This document shows positions 1-6,457 of a stretch of 9,329 nt of DNA, in pieces. The translations under genes were made by a program, and so were the position numbers. Positions within the stretch are counted from its first letter, which is position 1. Every line of letters starts with the position of its first letter. The notes beneath the pieces were generated by a model that searched no databases, was not told the origin of the DNA, and saw nothing but the letters and a program-made list of their open reading frames with translations. Source of the DNA: Actinomycetota bacterium (GTDB lineage: Bacteria > Actinomycetota > Thermoleophilia > Gaiellales > Gaiellaceae); the NCBI GenBank assembly GCA_005883235.1, contig VAYE01000034.1, positions 1-9,329 on the forward strand, read 5' to 3'.

Positions 1-877
1 GAAGCGCCGTCTCCTCGTGCGTCACGTAGTCGTGGAGGATCGGCCTGCCGGTTGCGACGAGCGGGCGGCCCATCGCCAGGGTCTCGAGGAGCGACGTCAG
101 GCCGCCACCCTCGGAGCCGTACGGATACCCCTGCCGCCGTTGCGGGACGACGACGCAGGCGGCGCCCGCGTAAAGGTCGCGGAGCTCGGCCGGCGATACG
201 GCCTGTGCACGTGTCCCCGGCGGCAGTCGCACGCCCTCGAGGTTCCGGGGGTACGCCGCAATCTCGGCCCGGACGCCGAGCTGACGCACGGCCTCGGCAA
301 AGGTCGCGTAGTCGCGCGCGAGGTCCTTCCCGACGGCGAGCACGTACGGCTCCCCGCCCGGCGCCGGTCGAGGCGAGAAGTAGCGCTCGTCGATCCCCAG
401 GAGCGCCGTCGTCGCCTGGGCGCCGGTCTGCTCCTCGAGCCGCTCGCGCTGCCACTCGCCGAGGCAGACGACCGCGGCGGCCGAGCGGAGCGAGGCGCCG
501 AGCAGCTTCCGTCGCGCGCGTGAGCTCCGGTCCCAGATCGTGCAGAGGCCGTAGTTGACGACGACGACGCGCGGACGGCGCCGCGCGCGGGCGACGAGCG
601 GGAAGAGAGCGGGGAGCGGCGTGACCGCGACGTCGGCGTCGCCGAGCTCCCACGGCAGCGTCACCTCGCGGAGGTTCCAGCGCAGCCGGCCGCCGCGCCG
701 CCGCGTCAGCGCGGGGTCGTGGAGCCGCGCGTCGATCCCCAGTGCGGCGAGGTGGTTCTGGCCGAGGAGCGTGCTGTCCGGCGCGTCCCCCGTCGCGACC
801 TGCGCGGCCAGCTCGGCCCGCGGATTCGGGTACACGAACGCGACCTTCGGAGGGCCGGAGCCGCGTCGGGAGGCCAC
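1..877 (-). CDS. GT-B fold glycosyltransferase, C-terminus beyond window
   Basis: Reading the minus strand from GTG at 877 gives 292 codons with no stop before the window edge. The protein opens with a short basic leader and the first Rossmann strand (KVAFVYPNPRAELA), with no signal peptide. A middle segment (YGLCTIWDRSS, then VVCLGEWQRERLEEQ) resembles the donor-domain linker of GT4-like enzymes. Near the end sits YPYGSEGGGLTSLLETLAMG, with Glu265 in the sugar-nucleotide-binding helix, followed by GRPLVATGRP. This is the GT4-type donor site, so it probably transfers a sugar from a nucleotide donor to a growing glycan in the cytoplasm; donor and acceptor cannot be told. I chose GTG 877 over the in-frame GTG 889 because a GAGG at 884-887 sits 6 bases before it and because 889 overlaps the TATA element. 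Roughly the last helices are missing off the edge. It is divergent from the flippase gene. Confidence 0.8.
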   Translation of the reverse strand, partial: MASRRGSGPPKVAFVYPNPRAELAAQVATGDAPDSTLLGQNHLAALGIDARLHDPALTRRRGGRLRWNLREVTLPWELGDADVAVTPLPALFPLVARARRRPRVVVVNYGLCTIWDRSSRARRKLLGASLRSAAAVVCLGEWQRERLEEQTGAQATTALLGIDERYFSPRPAPGGEPYVLAVGKDLARDYATFAEAVRQLGVRAEIAAYPRNLEGVRLPPGTRAQAVSPAELRDLYAGAACVVVPQRRQGYPYGSEGGGLTSLLETLAMGRPLVATGRPILHDYVTHEETAL

Positions 878-883
878 GGAGCG

Positions 884-887
884 CCTC
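884..887 (-). promoter_or_regulatory. Shine-Dalgarno-like GAGG before GTG 877
   Basis: On the minus strand GAGG lies 6 bases upstream of the GTG at 877. It is the only well-spaced ribosome binding site I noticed in the window and decides the start of the left-hand glycosyltransferase in favour of GTG 877 rather than GTG 889. Confidence 0.45.
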
Positions 888-895
888 ACTATACT
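888..895. promoter_or_regulatory. Overlapping divergent -10 elements (ACTATACT)
   Basis: The divergent spacer holds an AT-rich octamer in otherwise extremely GC-rich sequence. Read on plus, 890-895 is TATACT (5 of 6 to the consensus -10), ending 12 bases before the flippase ATG at 908. Read on minus, 893-888 is TATAGT (5 of 6), ending 10 bases before GTG 877. The TATA core is shared by both. No -35 hexamer is recognisable on either side. Both transcripts would have leaders of only a few bases. Promoter activity is inferred from the sequence alone. Confidence 0.45.
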
Positions 896-907
896 GGCCT
901 GAAGCTC

Positions 908-2058
908 ATGCGCTCGCCGGTCTTCTGGCGCCGATCCTCGACTGCGGCCGGCGTGTATCTGTCCGCCGCGCTCGGGTTCCTCGGCAGCGTCGTCGCCTTC
1001 CGTGAGCTCGGCACGTACGACTTCGGGTTGCTCGCGCTCGTCCTCGCTGCGACGGGCTTCTTCCAGCTCTTCGCCGACCTGACCGTCGACGAGGCGGTGA
1101 TCAAGTACGGCTTCCGCTACGAGGCTCAGGAGCGGTGGGGCCGCTTCCGCCGCGTCTTCAGGATCGGCCTCACGCTGAAGCTCGTCGGCGGCGTGATCGG
1201 AGCCGTCGCGATCGCGATCCTCGCCCCGCTCTCGCACCTGATCTGGGCGCACGGCCTGGCCGGGCCGTTGCTCGTCGCGGCCTGGCTGCCGCTCGTCCAG
1301 GCGCCTGAGCCGCGCAGGTGCTCGCCACCGCCGCGATCGCCACGGCGGCGCTGGTCGTGCTCCGACGGTTCCCGCCGGCAGCGCCGGAGCCGCTCGAGGA
1401 GGACCGGGCGCCCTTCCGGCGCTTCGTCATCCAGTCGAGCCTCGGATCGGTGCTCAGCCCGATGCGCGGCCTGCTGGGCACGCTCCTGTTCGGAGTCGTG
1501 ACCGGGCCGCTCCAGGTGAGCTATCTGCGGATCGGCCAGGTGGCCGAATCGGCGTTCGCGTCGCTCTCCTCGCCGGTGCGGATGATCCTCCTGACCGAGC
1601 AGACGCACCATGTGGAGCAGGGCCGAACCGACCGCGCCTACGGGATGCTCCGCCGCTACGTGACCGGCGCGACCCTCCTGATGGTGGTCATCGTGCCGCC
1701 GCTCCTCTGGCTCATGCCTCACCTGCTGCGGATCGTGTACGGGTCGAAGGCCCTGCCGGCGACGAACGCGGCCAGGATCATCCTGCTCGTGGCGGCGATC
1801 CAGGTCATCTGGGGCTGGGCGAAGTCCTTCCCGGTCTCGATCGGCCGGCCGGGCCTGCGCCTGCTCGCACAGGGGACGGAGATCGTGGTGCTGATCCCGT
1901 CGCTCCTCGTGCTCGGCGCTCTATACGGCGCGACCGGTGCGGCGGGCGGCTTCCTGATCGCCGCGTGCGCGTTCGCGGCGGTGTGGACGGTGCTCCTCGT
2001 GCGGCTGCGCCGCGAGCCGCGGGCCGGAGCGAAGCCGGCGCCCGCGGTATCGCCCTGA
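908..2058 (+). pseudogene. Wzx-type polysaccharide flippase, frame-broken with internal deletion
   Basis: Two reading frames together encode one multi-pass membrane protein of the Wzx/MATE-like oligosaccharide flippase type, which moves lipid-linked glycans across the cytoplasmic membrane. From ATG 908 (frame 2) come four hydrophobic segments: GVYLSAALGFLGSVVAF, FGLLALVLAATGFFQLF, LKLVGGVIGAVAIAILAPL and LLVAAWLPLVQAP. After about codon 134 (GAG at 1307-1309) this frame turns into Arg/Ser/Pro-rich nonsense. The membrane protein resumes in frame 1 from about 1309 with AAQVLATAAIATAALVVL and continues with about six more helices to TGA at 2056. The two parts add to about 383 residues, short for the family. 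The usual loop and fifth helix between LVQAPE and the next helix seem absent, so I infer a deletion of roughly 45 codons that also changed frame. It could instead be an assembly collapse. Identity as a flippase is fairly sure; whether it is dead in the organism is not. Confidence 0.75.
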
Positions 2059-3191
2059 ACGTCCTCGTCGTCTCGGGGATGTGGCCTCCCGACGTGGGCG
2101 GGCCCGCGAGTCATGCGCCCGAGGTCTGCGAGTACCTGCTCGACCGCGGCCATCGCGTGACCGCGGTGACGATGGCGGATCGCCCGCCCGCACAGGAGCG
2201 CTACCCGGTTCGGTGGGCCTCCCGGCGCACACCCTTGGTCTGGCGGCACGTCGTCGCAGCCCGGCTCGTCGCGCGCCTCGCGAGCCGGGCGGACGTCGTG
2301 TACACGACGGGCATGGTCGGCCGTTCGAGTCTCGGCGCCGCGCTGGCGCGGAAGCCGATCGTGATGAAGCTCACCTCCGACCCGGTCTTCGAGCGCTCGT
2401 TGCGGTGGCGACTCTTCGGCGCCGACCTGGGCGCGTTCCAGCAGGCGGGCGGCCTGAGGATCGGCGCGCTTCGCCGTGCGCGCGACCTCGCGCTCGCCCG
2501 CGCGACCCGGGTGATCATCCCGAGCGAGGCACTGCGGGAGCTCGCGCTCGGGTGGGGCCTCCCGGCGGAGAAGGTCGTGGTGATCCCGAACCCGGTCTCG
2601 CCGCCCGTCCTCGACGAGCGCGAGGAGCTCCGCAGCCGGCACGGTCTCGAGGGGCGCACGCTCGTCTTCGCGGGGCGCATGGTCCCCCAGAAGGCGATCC
2701 CGGTCGCGCTCGAGGCGGTCGTCCGCAACCCGGACGTCTCGCTCGTCCTCGCCGGCGAAGGGCCGTACCTCGAGCGGCTCCAGAAGCTCGCCCGGGAGTT
2801 GCCGCTCGACGGGCGCGCACGTTTCCTCGGGCCGCAGCCGCGCCAGACCGTGTTCGAGCTCCTGCGAGGCGCCGACGCCGCGCTTCTCTCGTCGAGCTGG
2901 GAGAACTTCCCGCACATGGTCGTCGAGGCCCTGGCCGTGGGGACGCCGGTGCTCGCGACCGACGTCGGCGGCGTCACCGAGATCCTCCGCGACGGCGAGA
3001 ACGGCCTCCTCGTGCCGATGAACGACCCCGACGCGCTCGCGGGCGCGATCCGCCGCTACTTCGACGACGAGGCGCTCCAGGAGCGGCTCCGCGCAGCGAC
3101 GGTCGCATCCGTGGCCCGCTTCGCCCCGGACGCGATCTACGCGCGCCTGGAGGCGCTGCTCGAGGAGGCCGCATCCGGCCGCGCGTCCTGA
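2055..3191 (+). CDS. GT4-family glycosyltransferase, probable CTG start
   Basis: This 378-residue GT-B protein begins with a first beta strand and glycine loop (NVLVVSGMWPPDVGGPASH, residues 2-20) typical of GT4 acceptor domains. The donor domain starts near TLVFAGRMVPQKAI, followed by LVLAGEGPYLERL. The EX7E donor motif is ENFPHMVVE with Glu283 and Glu291, followed by GTPVLATDVGGVTEIL and the NGLLVP loop. It should add a sugar to a lipid-linked intermediate at the inner membrane face; specificity is unknown. The only codon placing the start correctly before the first strand is CTG 2055-2057, which overlaps the flippase stop as CTGA. ATG 2079 would cut off the strand, and GTG codons from 1965 on would add a basic tail encoded inside the flippase. 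No ribosome binding site is visible, so translation is probably coupled to the gene upstream. Confidence 0.88.
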   Translation: MNVLVVSGMWPPDVGGPASHAPEVCEYLLDRGHRVTAVTMADRPPAQERYPVRWASRRTPLVWRHVVAARLVARLASRADVVYTTGMVGRSSLGAALARKPIVMKLTSDPVFERSLRWRLFGADLGAFQQAGGLRIGALRRARDLALARATRVIIPSEALRELALGWGLPAEKVVVIPNPVSPPVLDEREELRSRHGLEGRTLVFAGRMVPQKAIPVALEAVVRNPDVSLVLAGEGPYLERLQKLARELPLDGRARFLGPQPRQTVFELLRGADAALLSSSWENFPHMVVEALAVGTPVLATDVGGVTEILRDGENGLLVPMNDPDALAGAIRRYFDDEALQERLRAATVASVARFAPDAIYARLEALLEEAASGRAS

Positions 3192-4282
3192 TCGTCGGCC
3201 GCACGCGGTACCGGCTGCCGCTCTCCGAGAGCCTGCAGCGAAAGTTCGACGTCCTCGGCGCCGAGCTGGACGTTCGTGTGCTCGCGAGCGGGAGCGGCGG
3301 CGACGAGACCTTCGAGCTCGTCCCGCAACGCCGGCTCGACGGGGCGCGCTTCTGGTCTGGGCTGCCGGCCCGGATCGCCCGCGAGCTCGTTCGTTTCAAG
3401 CCCGACGCGGTCCTCGCGCAGAGCGCGTACGAGGCCGCGGCGGCCCTTGCCGCGCGCACGCTCGTCGGCAAGAGGACGCCGGTGCTCGTCGACGTCCACG
3501 GCGACTGGCGCACGTCGACGCGGCTCTACGGCTCGCCGCTTCGCCGCGCCCTCGCTCCGCTCGGCGACCGCGTGGCGCTCGCGGCGCTCCGGCGCGCCGA
3601 TGCAGTCCGCACCGTGTCGCCGTACACGACCGAGCTCGTCCGCGAGATCGGCCTGGAGCCGGCCGGCGTCTTCCCGGCGTTCATGGACCTCGAGCCGTTC
3701 CTGGGCCCGCCGAAGCCGTTGCCCGAGCAGCCGCAGGCGCTCTTCGTCGGCGTGCTCGAGCTCTACAAGAACGTCGACGGACTCGCGGAGGCGTGGCGGC
3801 TCGCGGCGGCGGACGTCGACGGCGCGGCGCTGCGGATCGTCGGATCCGGCACTCGCGCCGACGTCGTCCGGCGGCTCGTCGCCGACCTCCCGGAGCAGAC
3901 GAGCTGGACGCTGCGGCTCGAGACCGGAGAGGTCGCCGCGGCGCTCGACGAGGCGACCGCGCTCGTCCTCCCCTCGCGCTCCGAGGGGATGGGCCGCGTC
4001 GTCGTCGAGGCGCTCTGCCGGGGCCGCCCGGTGGTCGCCAGCCAGGTGGGCGGGATCCCCGACCTCGTCCGCGACGGCGTCAACGGGATCCTCCTCGAGG
4101 CGGGAGACACGCGCGGCCTCGCCGATGCGCTGGTCCGGGTCCTCCGCGACCGGGAGTTGGCGGAGCGGCTCGCCGCCGGCGCGCGCAAGAGCGTCGAGCC
4201 GTGGCTCGCCACTCCCGAGGAATACGCGGCCCGGCTGCGCGAAGCCGTCGTCCACGCCGTGCCTAGACTGGACGCCTCATGA
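3188..4282 (+). CDS. GT4-family glycosyltransferase, probable CTG start
   Basis: A 364-residue GT-B glycosyltransferase. The N-terminal domain begins with LIVGRTRYRLPLSES and contains a VDVHGDWRTSTRLYG segment and ADAVRTVSPYTTELV, as in GT4 enzymes that bind the acceptor there. The donor domain starts at ALFVGVLELYKNVDGL, then LRIVGSG. The EX7E motif is EGMGRVVVE with Glu266 and Glu274, followed by GRPVVASQVGGIPDLV and a NGILLE loop. It presumably acts after or before its neighbour on the same lipid-linked glycan. The start is again best explained by CTG (3188-3190) in a CTGA overlap with the previous stop; the next in-frame conventional start (GTG about 30 codons in) would delete the nucleotide-fold strand. 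Its stop overlaps the next ATG as ATGA, so the three genes look translationally coupled. Donor and linkage cannot be read from the sequence. Confidence 0.87.
   Translation: MIVGRTRYRLPLSESLQRKFDVLGAELDVRVLASGSGGDETFELVPQRRLDGARFWSGLPARIARELVRFKPDAVLAQSAYEAAAALAARTLVGKRTPVLVDVHGDWRTSTRLYGSPLRRALAPLGDRVALAALRRADAVRTVSPYTTELVREIGLEPAGVFPAFMDLEPFLGPPKPLPEQPQALFVGVLELYKNVDGLAEAWRLAAADVDGAALRIVGSGTRADVVRRLVADLPEQTSWTLRLETGEVAAALDEATALVLPSRSEGMGRVVVEALCRGRPVVASQVGGIPDLVRDGVNGILLEAGDTRGLADALVRVLRDRELAERLAAGARKSVEPWLATPEEYAARLREAVVHAVPRLDAS
4264..4269 (+). promoter_or_regulatory. Possible internal -10 box TAGACT before the deacetylase
   Basis: TAGACT lies 9 bases before ATG 4279, inside the last codons of the upstream glycosyltransferase. 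It matches 4 of 6 consensus positions and shares the longer string CTANACTGG, then CTCATG, with the flippase start region (889-910). No -35 is visible. It could give a nearly leaderless internal transcript, or be coincidental coding sequence. Confidence 0.22.
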
Positions 4283-5172
4283 AGGCGACACGCGCGAAGC
4301 AGGCGCTCAAGAACGGGATCTACCGCGCGATCGGCGAGACGGTCGCGGGCGCCGGCGCGCTCGACGGCGAGGGCGGCCGGACGCTGCGCGCGCTCATGTA
4401 CCACAAGGTCAACGACATTCCGGGCAACCCCGTCACCGTGCCGACCTCGCAGTTCGACGAGCAGATGGCCCAGCTGCGCGAGCTCGGCTACCGGGCGGTG
4501 GGCCTGGACGCGGTCGTCGACCACTACGCCCACGGCAAGCCTCTGCCGCGTGGAGCGACGCTGATCACCTTCGACGACGGGTACCGCGACAATCTCGAGA
4601 ACGCGCTCCCCATCCTGAAGAAGCACGGCTATCCGGCGGTGCTCTTCGTCCCGATCGGCTACCTCGGCGAGAGCCGCCCGCTGCCGCACGAGGAGCGGCT
4701 CACCGCGCAGGGAGTGCGCAATCCGACGATCGACTGGGGCGAGCTGCGGGAGCTCGAAGCCGAGGGCGTGCGGATCGAGTGCCACGGGATCAGCCACCGG
4801 CCGGTGGTCGCCCTCGCGCTCGACGAGGCTGCGCGCGAGATCGTCGTCTCGAAGCTCCGCCTCGAGGATGCGCTCGGGCGGCCCGTGCAGGCCTTCGCGT
4901 TCGTCAAGGGTTCGGAGGCGGACTACCTCCCCGTCCATCTGAGCCTGGTCCGGCAGGCCGGGTACGAGCTCGGGTTCACCTCGGTCTCGGGCGCGAACGG
5001 CCCGCGCAGCGACCGCTTCCGCCTGCGCCGCTACAACGTCGAGCCCTACCCGGCCCGCACGTTCGAGCTCGTGCTCCGCGGCGCGTGCGACCTGATCGCG
5101 CTCAAGGACACGGTGGCCGGCACGTACGCCAGGCGCGCGTTCAACGCCGCGCTCGGCACGTCTTCCAAGTGA
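4279..5172 (+). CDS. Polysaccharide deacetylase family protein (NodB homology fold)
   Basis: This 297-residue protein carries the NodB-domain signature of carbohydrate esterase family 4-like enzymes, which remove N- or O-acetyl groups from sugars using a divalent metal. After an amphipathic N-terminus there is LMYHKV (39-44), then the catalytic TFDDGYRDN (97-105), with Asp99 as likely base and Asp100 as metal ligand. The metal histidine pair is HGISH (His169 and His173). The following motif reads FAFVKGSEADY in place of the more usual FAYPxG form. No signal peptide is evident, only a weakly hydrophobic GETVAGAGAL stretch, so it may act in the cytoplasm on a lipid-linked precursor rather than outside the cell. 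ATG 4279 overlaps the upstream stop (ATGA), and the stop at 5170-5172 overlaps the next GTG (GTGA). The adjacent acyltransferase suggests de-acetylation followed by re-acylation; the substrate is not known. Confidence 0.88.
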   Translation: MKATRAKQALKNGIYRAIGETVAGAGALDGEGGRTLRALMYHKVNDIPGNPVTVPTSQFDEQMAQLRELGYRAVGLDAVVDHYAHGKPLPRGATLITFDDGYRDNLENALPILKKHGYPAVLFVPIGYLGESRPLPHEERLTAQGVRNPTIDWGELRELEAEGVRIECHGISHRPVVALALDEAAREIVVSKLRLEDALGRPVQAFAFVKGSEADYLPVHLSLVRQAGYELGFTSVSGANGPRSDRFRLRRYNVEPYPARTFELVLRGACDLIALKDTVAGTYARRAFNAALGTSSK

Positions 5173-6182
5173 CCTCTTACGAAGTGGAGCTTTACTCGCC
5201 GGAGAGACGGCAGGGGTTCTTCAAGCTCATGCACGGCGTCGGGCGCTCGCACATCGACGACGCCGAGTTCGACTGGTGGTTCGACCGGAATCCCGTCGGG
5301 CGGCGGCTGATCTCGCTCGGAGTCGACGACGGGCGGGTCGTGGGCGTGGCGGCGATGAGCTTCTTCCGGATGCTCCTCGACGGCGAGGAGCGGGCGGTCG
5401 CGATCCCGGTGCACGTGGCGACCGAGGCGCCGTACCGGCGGCAGGGGATCTTCTCCGACCTCGAGCTGAACAACGAGCGCGAGGCTGCCGGCGACGGCTC
5501 GCCGATCACGATCACCTTCCCGAACGCGGCCTCGCACCGGATCTTCGTCGGGCGTCTGGGCTGGATCGACCTGCCGGGCCGGCGCGTCTGGGCGCGCCCG
5601 CTCCGTGCGGCCGGCGTCGCCCGGTACCTCGCGCGGCGGCCCAGCCCGGCGGGCGGTCTGCGGCCCGCTTCCGCAGAGCCGCGGACCTACGGCGAGGTTC
5701 GGGTCGAGCCGCTGGAGCGCTTCCCGGCGGAGGTCGACGACGTCTGGCGCGCGGCCGCGCCCTCGTACGGGAACCACGTCGTGCGCGACGCCGAGTTCCT
5801 GAACTGGCGCTACGCGGACACGCCGCGGGCGTACCGTCGCTTCGGCGCCTTCCGCGGGGAGCGGCTGCGGGCCGTCGCCGTCGTGGGGCACACGGTGAAG
5901 CAGGGCGTCTCGAGCGGCTTCCTCGCCGACCTGGTGAGCGTGCCCGACGCGCACGCCGAGCGGGTGGCGTTGTTGCAGCGCGCCGCCGCCGAGCTCGAGG
6001 CCGACGCGCTGATCGCGCTGCCGCCGCGTTCCCGAGAGCAGCGCCGCTCGTTCCTCCGCGCGGGCTTCCTGCCTACGAGCCGGACGATCCGCTTCGTCGG
6101 GAAGGTCCTTCGTCCGGACGGGCGGCTGGATCCGCATCCTGCGGCTTGGCACTTCACGCTGGGCGACTTCGACTTCTTCTGA
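5169..6182 (+). CDS. Two-lobed GNAT-type N-acyltransferase
   Basis: A 337-residue protein resembling GNAT acyltransferases found in polysaccharide clusters. The N-terminal lobe has the core strand VAIPVHVATEAPYRRQGIF with the acyl-CoA pyrophosphate loop around Arg90-Gly93, then TFPNAASHRIFVGRLGW, a frequent closing segment of this fold. A proline- and arginine-rich linker (about 150-180) leads to a second lobe with RDAEFLNWRYADTP (206-219), typical of the C-terminal half of such enzymes, and a final strand around IRFVGKV. It should transfer an acyl group from acyl-CoA to an amine, here probably an amino sugar made available by the deacetylase it overlaps. The start is GTG 5169 in a GTGA overlap; the longer upstream frame is not protein-like. 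It is the last gene before the VapBC insertion, with 42 bases to vapB. The acyl donor and acceptor are unknown, and a FemAB-like or Eis-like role is an alternative. Confidence 0.75.
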   Translation: MTSYEVELYSPERRQGFFKLMHGVGRSHIDDAEFDWWFDRNPVGRRLISLGVDDGRVVGVAAMSFFRMLLDGEERAVAIPVHVATEAPYRRQGIFSDLELNNEREAAGDGSPITITFPNAASHRIFVGRLGWIDLPGRRVWARPLRAAGVARYLARRPSPAGGLRPASAEPRTYGEVRVEPLERFPAEVDDVWRAAAPSYGNHVVRDAEFLNWRYADTPRAYRRFGAFRGERLRAVAVVGHTVKQGVSSGFLADLVSVPDAHAERVALLQRAAAELEADALIALPPRSREQRRSFLRAGFLPTSRTIRFVGKVLRPDGRLDPHPAAWHFTLGDFDFF

Positions 6183-6184
6183 GA

Positions 6185-6214
6185 TATGCCTTGCGCGATG
6201 GCACCTGAGGCATA
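6185..6214. promoter_or_regulatory. Candidate VapB operator, inverted repeat TATGCCT/AGGCATA
   Basis: A perfect 7-bp inverted repeat, TATGCCT at 6185-6191 and AGGCATA at 6208-6214, has 16 bases between the arms and 23 bases from arm to arm, about two helical turns. The left arm touches the -35 and the right arm runs into the -10 of the vapB promoter. Type II antitoxins with ribbon-helix-helix domains commonly bind such repeats to repress their own operon. A weak stem-loop behind the acyltransferase gene is the alternative reading, but the 16-base loop and lack of a T-run argue against a terminator. Confidence 0.5.
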
Positions 6215-6218
6215 CAAT
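6191..6218 (+). promoter_or_regulatory. vapBC promoter, leaderless
   Basis: TTGCGC (6191-6196) and TACAAT (6213-6218) are separated by 16 bases and make the best sigma70-type promoter in the window. The -10 ends 6 bases before ATG 6225, so transcription would begin at or within a base or two of the start codon and the vapB mRNA would be leaderless, a common arrangement in actinobacteria. The local sequence is clearly AT-richer (31 of 60 G+C in 6181-6240) than the surrounding genes. Confidence 0.6.
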
Positions 6219-6224
6219 ACGGAC

Positions 6225-6449
6225 ATGATCAAACGTACGTCGCTCAATCTCGACATGGCGCTCGTGGATGAAGCGCGGGACGTGCTCGGTACCCGCGCGA
6301 CGACCGAGACGGTCAACCGCGCGCTCGAGGAGGTCGTGCGCCAAGACAAGCTCCGTCGCCTCGCCGGGATGGTCTTCGACGTCGACAACGACGAGATCGA
6401 GGCGGCGTGGAGCGACGATCTCGATCTCGACGCGTCGCCGCCTGTCTAG
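6225..6449 (+). CDS. vapB: VapB-type antitoxin (ribbon-helix-helix)
   Basis: A 74-residue protein of the VapB antitoxin type. The N-terminus IKRTSLNLDMALVDEA (2-17) has the alternating strand plus helix of a ribbon-helix-helix DNA-binding domain, followed by LGTRATTETVNRALEEVVR, the second helix pair. The C-terminal tail from about residue 47 (MVFDVDNDEIEAAW, then SDDLDLDAS) is acidic with an aromatic anchor, as expected for the part that wraps the toxin and blocks its active site. It would neutralise VapC and repress the operon. I chose ATG 6225 over the in-frame ATG 6186 because the latter lies upstream of the -10 and would add 13 residues not typical of the fold. It ends 8 bases before the vapC GTG. 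Confidence 0.82.
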   Translation: MIKRTSLNLDMALVDEARDVLGTRATTETVNRALEEVVRQDKLRRLAGMVFDVDNDEIEAAWSDDLDLDASPPV

Positions 6450-6457
6450 CCCGCGTC

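Noticed and set aside
1290..1320. Programmed ribosomal frameshift joining the two flippase halves
   Set aside because: No slippery heptamer is visible near 1309, and the joined product would still lack a loop and a helix. A deletion or assembly fault explains more.
1719..2915. Long minus-strand open frame, about 398 codons, and similar ones at 3137-4255, 5046-6593 and 6826-7965
   Set aside because: They are antisense to real genes and very rich in Arg/Glu/Asp, the usual by-product of GC-rich third positions on the other strand; no domain motifs seen.
3276..5168. Long plus-strand open frame running in front of the acyltransferase
   Set aside because: It is Arg/Ser/Pro-rich and lies over the better-supported glycosyltransferase and deacetylase in another frame; only the part from GTG 5169 is protein-like.
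6185..6214. Rho-independent terminator after the acyltransferase gene
   Set aside because: The stem is only 7 bp with a 16-base loop and no run of T follows; the position around a promoter fits an operator better.
6186..6224. Longer vapB from ATG 6186
   Set aside because: That start lies upstream of the predicted -10 and inside the inverted repeat, and the extra 13 residues do not resemble a ribbon-helix-helix N-terminus.
6407..6457. Longer vapC from ATG 6407
   Set aside because: It overlaps vapB by 43 bases and adds an Arg-rich stretch before the first catalytic Asp, which in this family is near residue 5.
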